DNA of 64,000 nt from BOG-908 sp965199235 (lineage in GTDB: Bacteria; Pseudomonadota; Alphaproteobacteria; Acetobacterales; Acetobacteraceae). The translations under genes were made by a program, and so were the position numbers. Shown piece by piece: positions 24,304 to 31,689 of the stretch. Position 1 is the stretch's first letter. Each line of letters starts with the position of its first letter. A model generated the notes under the pieces. The model saw nothing but the letters and a program-made list of their open reading frames with translations, was not told the DNA's origin and did not search any database. The DNA lies in the NCBI GenBank assembly GCA_965199235.1, contig CBDAQU010000002.1, forward strand, positions 806,001 to 870,000, given 5' to 3'.

Positions 24304-25188
24304 TCAAGCCTGCTTCAACTCGATCAAGGACCGCCGTATCTTCCGTCCTCGCCCAATCCTGTCCTCGATGTAGGCCGCATCCCCCCACCGCACCGCGCGC
24401 GCCATCGCCTGGGCGTCCTCGGTGAAGCGGGCGAGCATCTCCAACAGTGCCTCGCGGTTGTTCAGAAACACGTCGCGCCACATTTCGGGGTCGCTGGCGG
24501 CGATGCGGGTGAAGTCTCGAAAACCGGTGGCGGCGAATTGCAGCACCTGCTGGCGGGTTTCGTCGGCCAAATCGTCGGCGGTGCCGCAGATGGTGAAGGC
24601 GATCAGATGGGGCAGGTGGCTGACGATGGCCAGCACGCGGTCGTGGTGGGCGGGCTCCAGCACGCTGACCATGCTGCCCATGCGGCGCCACAGGGTTTCG
24701 ATGCGGGCAACGGCGCCGGGGTCGGTGCCGGAGGGCGGGGTCAGCAGGCACCAGCGGCCTTCGAACAGGGTGGCGAAGCCGGCATCGGGGCCGGAATGCT
24801 CGGTGCCGGCCAGCGGGTGGGCGGGCACGAAGTGAACGCCGACGGGGATCAGCGGCCCCACGTCGCGGATCACCGATTGCTTGGTGCTGCCGACGTCGGA
24901 GACGATCGCGCCCTGGGCCAGGCTGGGCGCGATCGCGGCGGCGAGTTCGGCATAGGCGCCCACCGGCGCGCAGAGGATGACGCAGTCGGCGCCCAGCACC
25001 GCCTGGGCCGCGTCCGGCTCCACGCGGTCGGCGAGGCCCAGCTCGGCAATGCGGGCGCAGGTGGCGGGGCTGCGCGCGTTGGCGACGATCTCGGCGGCCA
25101 GGCTGTGGGCGCGGGCGGCGCGGGCGATGGAGCTGCCGATCAGCCCGCAGCCTATCAGGGTGAGGCGGTTGAAGAGCGGTTGGTTCAC
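24304..25188 (-). CDS. tyrA: Prephenate/arogenate dehydrogenase
   Basis: A 294-residue NAD(P)-dependent cyclohexadienyl dehydrogenase, the enzyme that makes 4-hydroxyphenylpyruvate or tyrosine in tyrosine synthesis. The dinucleotide site is GCGLIGSS (residues 13-20). The catalytic region shows VPAHPLAGTEHSG with His124 and His131, and the C-terminal dimerisation helices (IVSHLPHLIAFTICGTADDL) are complete. No ACT or chorismate mutase domain. It starts at GTG 25188, overlapping the stop of the aminotransferase gene by four bases (GTGA), so both are translated from one transcript. Prephenate versus arogenate preference cannot be read. Confidence 0.93.
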   Translation of the reverse strand: MNQPLFNRLTLIGCGLIGSSIARAARAHSLAAEIVANARSPATCARIAELGLADRVEPDAAQAVLGADCVILCAPVGAYAELAAAIAPSLAQGAIVSDVGSTKQSVIRDVGPLIPVGVHFVPAHPLAGTEHSGPDAGFATLFEGRWCLLTPPSGTDPGAVARIETLWRRMGSMVSVLEPAHHDRVLAIVSHLPHLIAFTICGTADDLADETRQQVLQFAATGFRDFTRIAASDPEMWRDVFLNNREALLEMLARFTEDAQAMARAVRWGDAAYIEDRIGRGRKIRRSLIELKQA

Positions 25189-26291
25189 TTGTCCGCCGTG
25201 GCGAAGCCGGTGAGGGCTTCGACCAAAACATCGTTTTCTTCTGCCCGGCCGATGGTGACGCGCAGGCAGGTGGGCAGGCCGTAGCCGCCGACGCGGCGGA
25301 CGATGACGCCGTTTGCGCGCAAATGGGCGTCGGCCGCCTCTGCGCGCGCCTCGGTGCCGAGGTCGGCAAGGACGAAATTGGCTTCCGAGGGGGCTACCCC
25401 GATGCCGGCCTGTTGCAGCCTACGCGTCACGCGCGCCCGCTCGGCGGTGTTGTGCGCCCGGCTGCGCTCCACCCAGCCTGGCTCGGCGAGTGCCGCGATG
25501 CCGGCGTCGTGGGCCGGCAGGGACACGTTGAACGGGGAGCGCACACGGTTGAGGTTTTCCACGATGGCCGGCGGCGCATAGGTCCAGCCGAGGCGCAGGC
25601 CGCCCAGGCCGAACATCTTGCTGAAGGTGCGCGTCATCACCGTGTTGTCGTCCGCGTCTACCAGGGAGATGCCGGGGTCGTAATCGGGGCGGTCCACATA
25701 CTCGGCGTAGGCGGCGTCCAGCACCAGAAGCACATCCCCCGGCAGGGCCGCGCGCAGCCGGCTGGCTTCGGCGGCGGGCAGGAAGGTGCCGGTCGGGTTG
25801 TTCGGGTTGGCGATGAACACCAGGCGAGTGGCGGGGGAGACCGCTTGCAGGACGGCGTCCACGTCGGTGGTGCGGTCGCGTTCCGACGCCTTGATCACGC
25901 GGCAGCCGGCGAGGCGGCCGGCGATCTCGTAGATGGAAAACCCGTGCTCGGTCATGATCAGCTCTGTACCTGGCCCGCCATAGATGTGGCAGAGCAGGTA
26001 GATCAGGTCGTCGGACCCCGCGCCGCAGACGATGCGGTCGGGGTCGAGGCCGAAGCGGGCGCCGATGGCGCGGCGCAGCGCGGCGGCGCCGCCGTCAGGG
26101 TAGCGGTGCAGCTGGGTGGCCAGGGCGGCCAGCGCCGGGGCGACGGAGGGCGGCGGCCCGAACGCGCCCTCGTTGGACGACAGTTTCGTCACCCGGTTCA
26201 CGCCCGGTATGGCGGAGACGCCAGGCATGTAGGGGTGGATGTCGAGGATTTCTGGGCGGGCGCGGAGCGTCATGCGCGCTGTGTTAGACAA
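25185..26291 (-). CDS. hisC: Histidinol-phosphate / aromatic aminotransferase
   Basis: A 368-residue class II (HisC-type) PLP aminotransferase. Key residues are visible: NPNNPTGTF near 162-170, Asp192 and Tyr195 in LDAAYAEY, the PLP lysine Lys225 in RTFSKMFGLGGLRLGW, and Arg233. It lies directly upstream of tyrA in one operon, as in other alphaproteobacteria where this paralogue transaminates both histidinol phosphate and aromatic keto acids, so a main role in tyrosine/phenylalanine synthesis is likely. Divergent from metX with a 64-bp gap. Confidence 0.92.
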   Translation of the reverse strand: MSNTARMTLRARPEILDIHPYMPGVSAIPGVNRVTKLSSNEGAFGPPPSVAPALAALATQLHRYPDGGAAALRRAIGARFGLDPDRIVCGAGSDDLIYLLCHIYGGPGTELIMTEHGFSIYEIAGRLAGCRVIKASERDRTTDVDAVLQAVSPATRLVFIANPNNPTGTFLPAAEASRLRAALPGDVLLVLDAAYAEYVDRPDYDPGISLVDADDNTVMTRTFSKMFGLGGLRLGWTYAPPAIVENLNRVRSPFNVSLPAHDAGIAALAEPGWVERSRAHNTAERARVTRRLQQAGIGVAPSEANFVLADLGTEARAEAADAHLRANGVIVRRVGGYGLPTCLRVTIGRAEENDVLVEALTGFATADK

Positions 26292-26355
26292 GCGCCGTCC
26301 GGTGGGGAAGGCTTGCCGGTTGTGCGCGCGGCAGGCGGCGCTTATTCACCCGACC

Positions 26356-27498
26356 ATGGACATGGCACCAGCGCTGCCTGTGGTGGAGCATCAGCAGGCG
26401 CAGTTCGCCGAGGGGTTGGGGCTGGATTGCGGCCAGCGGCTGGAAGAGTTCGCGCTGGCCTTTCGCACCTACGGCACGCTGAACGCGGAGAGGTCCAACT
26501 CCATCCTGGTGTGCCACGCGCTGACCGGCGACCAGTACGTGGCGGAGACGCAGCCGGTGACCGGAAAGCCCGGCTGGTGGACGGCGATGGTGGGGCCTGG
26601 CCGCACCATCGACACGGACCGGTTCTTCGTCGTGTGCAGCAACGTGCTGGGCGGCTGCATGGGCAGCACAGGGCCGCGCAGCGCTCGCCCGACCGGCCAG
26701 GTGTGGGGCACCGATTTCCCGCCGCTGACGGTGCGCGACATGGTGCGCGCGCAGCAGATGCTGATGGCGCGGCTGGGCGTGGACAGACTGTTCGCCGTGA
26801 TCGGCGGGTCGATGGGCGGCATGCAGGTGCTTCAATGGGCGGCCACCTTCCCGGACCGGGTGTTCGCGGCGGTGCCGATCGCGACAGCGTCCTACCACTC
26901 GGCGCAGAACATCGCGTTCAACGAGGTGAGCCGGCAGGCGATTGCGGCCGACCCCGATTTCCTGGACGGCCGGTATTGGGCGGAGGGGCGCGTGCCGGCG
27001 CGCGGCCTGGCCGTGGCGCGCATGATGGCGCACATCACATACCTTTCCGAGGAAGCGTTGACCCAGAAGTTCGGGCGCAAGCGGCTCCGCGAAGACAGCA
27101 AGGCGGCCAGCTTCTTCGGCGACGTGTTCGAGGTGGAAAGCTACCTGCGCCACCAGGGCAGCAGCTTTGTAAGACGGTTCGACGCGAACTCCTACCTGAC
27201 CGTGACGCGGGCGATGGACTGGTTCGACCTGTCGGCCGAGCATGACGGGGATCTGGCAGCCGCGTTTGCGGGCACGAGGACGCGGTTCTGCCTGGTGTCC
27301 TTTACGTCGGACTGGCTGTTTCCGACCGCGCAGTCGCGCGCGGTCGCTCGTGCGCTGAACCGGGCGGCGGCGAACGTGAGCTTCGTGGAGATCGAGACGG
27401 ATCGGGGGCATGACGCGTTTCTGCTGGACGAGCCGGACTTTAGGCGGACGGTGGCGGGGTTTTTGGCGGGGTGTGCGGAGCATGCGGGGATTAGGTAG
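26356..27498 (+). CDS. metX: Homoserine O-acyltransferase
   Basis: A 380-residue alpha/beta-hydrolase of the MetX family, which acylates homoserine (usually with acetyl-CoA) at the entry to methionine synthesis. ATG 26356 gives the family N-terminus. Features: SILVCHALTGDQYV, the nucleophile elbow GGSMGG with Ser152, an Asp in SFTSDWLFP and the catalytic His in RGHDAFLLD near the C-terminus. The downstream metW is its usual partner, but about 125 bp of palindromic repeats now separate them. Acetyl versus succinyl preference cannot be decided here. Confidence 0.93.
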   Translation: MDMAPALPVVEHQQAQFAEGLGLDCGQRLEEFALAFRTYGTLNAERSNSILVCHALTGDQYVAETQPVTGKPGWWTAMVGPGRTIDTDRFFVVCSNVLGGCMGSTGPRSARPTGQVWGTDFPPLTVRDMVRAQQMLMARLGVDRLFAVIGGSMGGMQVLQWAATFPDRVFAAVPIATASYHSAQNIAFNEVSRQAIAADPDFLDGRYWAEGRVPARGLAVARMMAHITYLSEEALTQKFGRKRLREDSKAASFFGDVFEVESYLRHQGSSFVRRFDANSYLTVTRAMDWFDLSAEHDGDLAAAFAGTRTRFCLVSFTSDWLFPTAQSRAVARALNRAAANVSFVEIETDRGHDAFLLDEPDFRRTVAGFLAGCAEHAGIR

Positions 27499-27501
27499 GG
27501 A

Positions 27502-27537
27502 TACTTCTTTTCTGAAGAAAAGAAGCAAAAGACTTTC
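27502..27537 (-). repeat. AT-rich palindromic repeat, copy 3 (inverted)
   Basis: CTTCTTTTCT-GA-AGAAAAGAAG followed by CAAAAGACTTT; on the minus strand it reads AAAGTCTTTTG then the hairpin, the same order as copy 1. It starts four bases after the metX stop and could serve as its terminator. Confidence 0.7.
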
Positions 27538-27581
27538 ATTTGTCAGAACCCTGCCCAGACCACACAGCGCGTGCCCAGAAG

Positions 27582-27624
27582 CAAAAGTCTTTTGGTTCTT
27601 TTCTTCAGAAAAGAACGTCTTCCC
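27582..27624 (+). repeat. AT-rich palindromic repeat, copy 4
   Basis: AAAAGTCTTTTG followed by GTTCTTTTC-TTCA-GAAAAGAAC and GTCTTCCC. Same orientation as copy 1 and facing copy 3, 44 bp away. It ends directly at the metW start codon, so the hairpin may affect metW translation. Confidence 0.7.
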
Positions 27625-28224
27625 TTGCGCGTAGACCTCGCCCTGATCGCCAGCCTTATCGCGCCAGGCTCCCGCGTCCTAGACATCGGCAGCGGCGACG
27701 GAACCCTGATCGAGCACCTGTTCCGCACCCGCAATTGCGACGCGCGCGGCATAGAGATCGACATGGCCGAGGTGACCCACGCGGTGCAGCACGGTCTGCC
27801 GGTGATGCATGGCGACGCCGACAACGACCTGGCGCAATACCCCGACAACGCGTTCGACTACGTGGTGCTGACGCGCACGTTGCAGGCCGTGGAGCGGCCG
27901 CGCGAAGTGCTGCGACAGATGCTGCGCATCGGCACGCGCGCGCTTGTCAGCTTCCCCAATTTCGGACATTGGGAGGTTCGGCTGCAGCTGCTGCGATCGG
28001 GTAGGATGCCGATGACGGCGGCTTGGAGCAGGCCGTGGTACGAAACGCCAAACATCCACCCCTGCACCATCCTCGATTTCCGCGAGCTATGCGCCGAGGA
28101 CGGATACGTTGTGGAGCAGTGGCTGGCGATCGACGAGGCCGGACGCAAATCGCCCTGGCGCCGCTCGCTGCGGCTGGCCAACATCTTCGGCGAGCAGGCG
28201 ATGTTTCTGATGCGCAAGGCATGA
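27625..28224 (+). CDS. metW: Methionine biosynthesis protein MetW
   Basis: A 199-residue class I methyltransferase-fold protein. MetW partners MetX in many Proteobacteria and supports its activity. Motif I is VLDIGSGDGTL (residues 18-28); NAFDYVVLTRTLQAVERP and ALVSFPNFGHWEVRLQLL are typical MetW blocks. I start it at TTG 27625 (LRVDLALIASLIAPGSRV), where family members begin. The frame also stays open upstream through palindrome copy 4 to GTG 27571, but that extension is only translated repeat. No clear ribosome binding site lies before the TTG. Confidence 0.9.
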   Translation: MRVDLALIASLIAPGSRVLDIGSGDGTLIEHLFRTRNCDARGIEIDMAEVTHAVQHGLPVMHGDADNDLAQYPDNAFDYVVLTRTLQAVERPREVLRQMLRIGTRALVSFPNFGHWEVRLQLLRSGRMPMTAAWSRPWYETPNIHPCTILDFRELCAEDGYVVEQWLAIDEAGRKSPWRRSLRLANIFGEQAMFLMRKA

Positions 28225-28373
28225 CAGGCCCGCAATGCCTGGAGGGGCGACGCCGGCCCTTATCGTCGATTTGCTGCGTCGCAGCACAGTCTTTGCGGGA
28301 CTTTGCTGTTCTACCTGTGTAGCGTCCTCTGCTTACCGCACGATAGGCGGGTAACGCGAGCTGGGAGCTTTGC

Positions 28374-28514
28374 ATGATCGATGCCGGAACCGCTTGGCTG
28401 TTGGCCCACCCCCTGACAGGCGTTTGCGGCTTGGCGGTGCTGTCGGTCCTGGTCGGCTTGCTTCTCGTGCCGCGGGTCGACGCGATCGTGCGTCACGGCC
28501 ATCCCCGCTGTTGA
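28374..28514 (+). CDS. Small single-span membrane protein
   Basis: A 46-residue protein starting at ATG 28374, with GGGAG six bases upstream. One hydrophobic segment (GVCGLAVLSVLVGLLLVP) is flanked by short polar ends, with a basic C-terminus RVDAIVRHGHPRC. It lies between metW and the converging malic enzyme gene. Not a family I recognise. The good ribosome binding site and clean membrane-segment design are the support. Confidence 0.45.
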   Translation: MIDAGTAWLLAHPLTGVCGLAVLSVLVGLLLVPRVDAIVRHGHPRC

Positions 28515-28521
28515 GCTCGGG

Positions 28522-30813
28522 TCAGACGCTTCTATCGGCCGCTACGGTATCGGCTGCCTGATGGGCGGCCAGGGTTGCCATGTCGACGATCGTGCTGACT
28601 GACGCGTCCATGCTGACGAGCTGCACCGCCTTCGACATGCCCAGCAGAAGCGGTCCTATGGAGCTGCCCCCACCCAGACGCGGCGCCAGACGGCTGACGA
28701 TGTGGGCGGAGTGCAGGCCCGGCATGACCAGCACGTTGGCGTTGCCGGTCAGCCGGCAGAACGGGTAGAGCGCGCGCACCTGCGGCTCGAGCGCCACGTC
28801 CGGCGACATGTCCCCGTCGAACTCGAAATCGACGCCCCTCTGCTCCAGGATCGCCACCGCCTCGCGTATGCCGTGCACGGTGGTGTGCATCGGCTGGCCG
28901 AAGGTGGAATGTGACAGCAGCGCCACCCTCGGCTCGTGGCCAAGCCTGCGCGCGTGGGTTGCGGCGCCGATGGCGATGTCGGCCAGCTGCACGGGGGACG
29001 GGCGTTCATGGATCAGCGTGTCTGCGATGAACATCGTCTCCCGGCTGCCAAGCATCAGCGTCAGGCCGAACGGGATGTGGTCGGGCAGCGGATCGATGGC
29101 CATGTTGATCGCGTCGAGCGCCACTGCGCGCGCGCGCGTCAGGCCGGTCACCATCGCGTCCGCGTCGCCGCTGGCGAGCATGGCGGCTGCGAACACGTTG
29201 CGGTCCTGGTTGACCAGGCGCTGCACGTCGCGGTGCAACAGGCCGCGCCGCTGCAGGCGGGCGTAAAGCATGTCGGTGTAAGCGGCGTTGTGCGACGAGA
29301 GGCGCGCGTTGTGGATTTCAATACCGTCCGGCATGTGCAGGCCGAGCTTCTGCAAGGCTGCGTGCACGCGGTCCTCGCGCCCGATCAGGATGGCGCGGCC
29401 GAAACCGCGTCTTGTGAAATCGATCGCTGCGCGAACGATCTTCTCGTCCTCGCCCTCGGCGAACACCACGGTTTTGGGTGCAGCGCGCACGCTCTCCATG
29501 ATCATGTCGAGCGCGTTGGCGGTACGGTCCAGCCGGCCGGACAGTTCGCGCGTGTAGCGTCGCAGGTCGGTCAGCGGCTTGCGGGCGACGCCGCTATCCA
29601 TCGCCGCCTGCGCCACTGCGGTAGGGATGCGGAAGATCAGGCGCGGGTCGAACGCGTTGGGGATGATGTAGTCCGCACCGAAGCGAAGCTGCCGCGCGGA
29701 CGCCGCGTGCACTTCGTCCGGCACGTCCTCGCGCGCCAGGGCGGCCAGCGCGTGGGCGGCCGCAATCTTCATCGCGTCGTTGATCGTGCTGGCCCGCACG
29801 TCCAGCGCGCCGCGGAAGATGTAGGGAAACCCCAGAACGTTGTTGACCTGGTTGGGGTAGTCGCTGCGGCCGGTGGCGATGATCGCGTTCGGGCGGGCGG
29901 CGCGCGCCTCCTCCGGCGTTATCTCGGGGTCGGGGTTGGCCATGGCAAAGATCACCGGCTGGTCCGCCATGCCGCACACCATTGCCTGGGTGATGGCGCC
30001 GCGGACCGACAGGCCGAACACGGCGTCCGCCCCCACCAGCGCCTCGGTCAGCGTGCGCGCAGCAGTGTCGGAGGCATGCGCGGATTTCCACTGGTTGAGG
30101 TCCTGGCGGCCGCGATGCACCACACCCTTGGTGTCGCACAGGATGATGTTCTGCGAGCGCGCGCCCATCGCCTTGACCAGTTCGACGCAGGCGATGGCGG
30201 CAGCCCCCGCGCCGTTGACCACCAGCCTGGTCTCGGCCAGGTCCCGGTTGGTCAGGTGGCAGGCGTTGATCAGGCCCGCCGCTGCGACGATAGCGGTGCC
30301 GTGCTGGTCGTCATGGAACACCGGGATGTCCATCAGCTCGCGCAGCCTCTGTTCGATGATGAAGCATTCCGGTGCGCGAATGTCTTCGAGGTTGATGCCG
30401 CCGAAGCCGGGGCCGAGGAAACGCACGCAGTTGACGAACTCGTCGGTGTCTTCGGTGGAGATCTCGAGGTCGATCCCGTCCACGTCGGCGAAGCGCTTGA
30501 ACAGCGCGACCTTGCCCTCCATCACCGGCTTCGACGCGAGCGCGCCCAGATTGCCCAGGCCCAGCACCGCGGTGCCGTTGGAAATAACGGCGACCATGTT
30601 GCCCCGCGTGGTGTATTCGTAGGCCAGCGCCGGGTCGCGCGCGATGCGCAGGCAGGGTTCGGCGACGCCGGGCGAGTAGGCCAGGCTGAGGTCGCGCGCA
30701 GTGACCAGCGGCTTGCTGATCCGCGTTTCCAACTTCCCCGGCCGCCCCGAGGCGTGCAGGGCAAGCGCCTCCTCGGCGGTGATGCGGGCGGATGCGGCTT
30801 CGGTGTCTGGCAT
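28522..30813 (-). CDS. maeB: NADP-dependent malic enzyme (fused phosphotransacetylase-like domain)
   Basis: A 763-residue MaeB-type malic enzyme, which decarboxylates malate to pyruvate. The N-terminal malic domain carries SLAYSPGVAEPC, the metal region VFHDDQHGTAIVAAAGL and the dinucleotide site VVNGAGAAAIACVEL. From about residue 430 a phosphate acetyl/butyryltransferase-like domain (VVFAEGEDEKIVRAA ... DADAMVTGLTRA) makes up the regulatory half, known in E. coli to respond to acetyl-CoA and lacking transferase activity. ATG 30813 is the only suitable start. It faces away from the small gene pair ahead of mutS. Confidence 0.94.
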   Translation of the reverse strand: MPDTEAASARITAEEALALHASGRPGKLETRISKPLVTARDLSLAYSPGVAEPCLRIARDPALAYEYTTRGNMVAVISNGTAVLGLGNLGALASKPVMEGKVALFKRFADVDGIDLEISTEDTDEFVNCVRFLGPGFGGINLEDIRAPECFIIEQRLRELMDIPVFHDDQHGTAIVAAAGLINACHLTNRDLAETRLVVNGAGAAAIACVELVKAMGARSQNIILCDTKGVVHRGRQDLNQWKSAHASDTAARTLTEALVGADAVFGLSVRGAITQAMVCGMADQPVIFAMANPDPEITPEEARAARPNAIIATGRSDYPNQVNNVLGFPYIFRGALDVRASTINDAMKIAAAHALAALAREDVPDEVHAASARQLRFGADYIIPNAFDPRLIFRIPTAVAQAAMDSGVARKPLTDLRRYTRELSGRLDRTANALDMIMESVRAAPKTVVFAEGEDEKIVRAAIDFTRRGFGRAILIGREDRVHAALQKLGLHMPDGIEIHNARLSSHNAAYTDMLYARLQRRGLLHRDVQRLVNQDRNVFAAAMLASGDADAMVTGLTRARAVALDAINMAIDPLPDHIPFGLTLMLGSRETMFIADTLIHERPSPVQLADIAIGAATHARRLGHEPRVALLSHSTFGQPMHTTVHGIREAVAILEQRGVDFEFDGDMSPDVALEPQVRALYPFCRLTGNANVLVMPGLHSAHIVSRLAPRLGGGSSIGPLLLGMSKAVQLVSMDASVSTIVDMATLAAHQAADTVAADRSV

Positions 30814-30881
30814 GGGGAATATCGGCTCTCGGTGTCAACGGCCGATTGGCAGGCCTAGTCTCGAAGAGGTATGCTAGGGTC

Positions 30882-31178
30882 ATGGACGGCATGCAAGACG
30901 TGGAGCGAATCGCTTCCGAAGCCATTTCGGCTCATTTGGCAGACGGCAGAGTGCGGCAAATCACGGCAGAGCCCTATCTAAACTCGGTTGCTGAGGAGGG
31001 GTTGACGATTGGGCTGGTCATCGGAGACGACGATCCCCTCCCGACGGAAGGCGATACAGTTCTCGACATCATGCTTGAGATGTCCGACCGCCTGGCAAGC
31101 GTTGGCGAGCATAGGGCGCCCATGATCAACCTCATCACTGAAAACGAATTGGCCCACATTGGCGATCCTGACGTCTAA
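30882..31178 (+). CDS. Small partner of HEPN-like protein (unknown)
   Basis: A 98-residue acidic protein from ATG 30882. The C-terminal block (ITENELAHIGDPDV) and the segment DTVLDIMLEMSDRLASVGEH resemble an uncharacterised family found directly before HEPN-type genes in bacteria. No nucleotidyltransferase signature (GSR/DxD) is seen, so it is not an obvious MNT antitoxin. Its last 20 bases overlap the start of the next gene. By position it could be an antitoxin or regulator of the HEPN-like product; this is inference. Confidence 0.6.
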   Translation: MDGMQDVERIASEAISAHLADGRVRQITAEPYLNSVAEEGLTIGLVIGDDDPLPTEGDTVLDIMLEMSDRLASVGEHRAPMINLITENELAHIGDPDV

Positions 31179-31689
31179 GCATCTGTTCGCGCAAGCGGAT
31201 GGGTTGCTGGCGCTTTTTCCTAAACGTAAGCCCCGCCAGACTGAGCTTAGAAGGGCAGTATCCACTGCTTATTACGGCCTATACCACTTCGTCCCGAAGC
31301 AGGCCGCCGACGAGTTTGTGGGGGCGCGGTATGGAAAAACGCTTCCGCCCGCCGCGGCGTATGTGCTTGCCTACAGAAGCATATCTCATTCGGCAATTTC
31401 CCCGCTCTGCTCCGAGCTGAAAAAGTCCAATCTGCCGCAAAAGCTGAAAGCATTCGGTGACGCAGGTCGCTTCGGATCGGATATCCGACGATTTTCAACT
31501 CTGTTCGTCGATTTGCAAGAACGCCGTCATATTGCCGACTACGATATCTCGGCAACTCTCACCAGGGCTGAGGCCGTACTGGCAGTCAACTTCGCCCGCA
31601 ATGCGGTCGAGAACTTTGAGGCCATCCCGAAAGAGGAGCGTCGCATTTTTCTGGCTCTCCTCCTGTTTCCGCCACACGGAAAGTCTTGA
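31159..31689 (+). CDS. HEPN-like protein, putative toxin or RNase partner
   Basis: About 176 residues from TTG 31159, inside the end of the upstream gene. The N-terminal helix pair with RQTELRRAVSTAYYGLYHFV and the C-terminal block DLQERRHIADYDISATLTRA match an uncharacterised HEPN-like all-alpha family. The classic Rx4-6H RNase motif is not obvious, although Arg and His occur together in ERRHIADYD. It ends at TGA 31687-31689, overlapping the TTG start of mutS, so mutS translation is coupled to it. Confidence 0.6.
   Translation: MAILTSKHLFAQADGLLALFPKRKPRQTELRRAVSTAYYGLYHFVPKQAADEFVGARYGKTLPPAAAYVLAYRSISHSAISPLCSELKKSNLPQKLKAFGDAGRFGSDIRRFSTLFVDLQERRHIADYDISATLTRAEAVLAVNFARNAVENFEAIPKEERRIFLALLLFPPHGKS

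Noticed and set aside
28936..30858. 640-codon plus-strand frame over the malic enzyme gene
   Set aside because: Antisense to maeB, whose protein is clearly conserved; composition is not protein-like.
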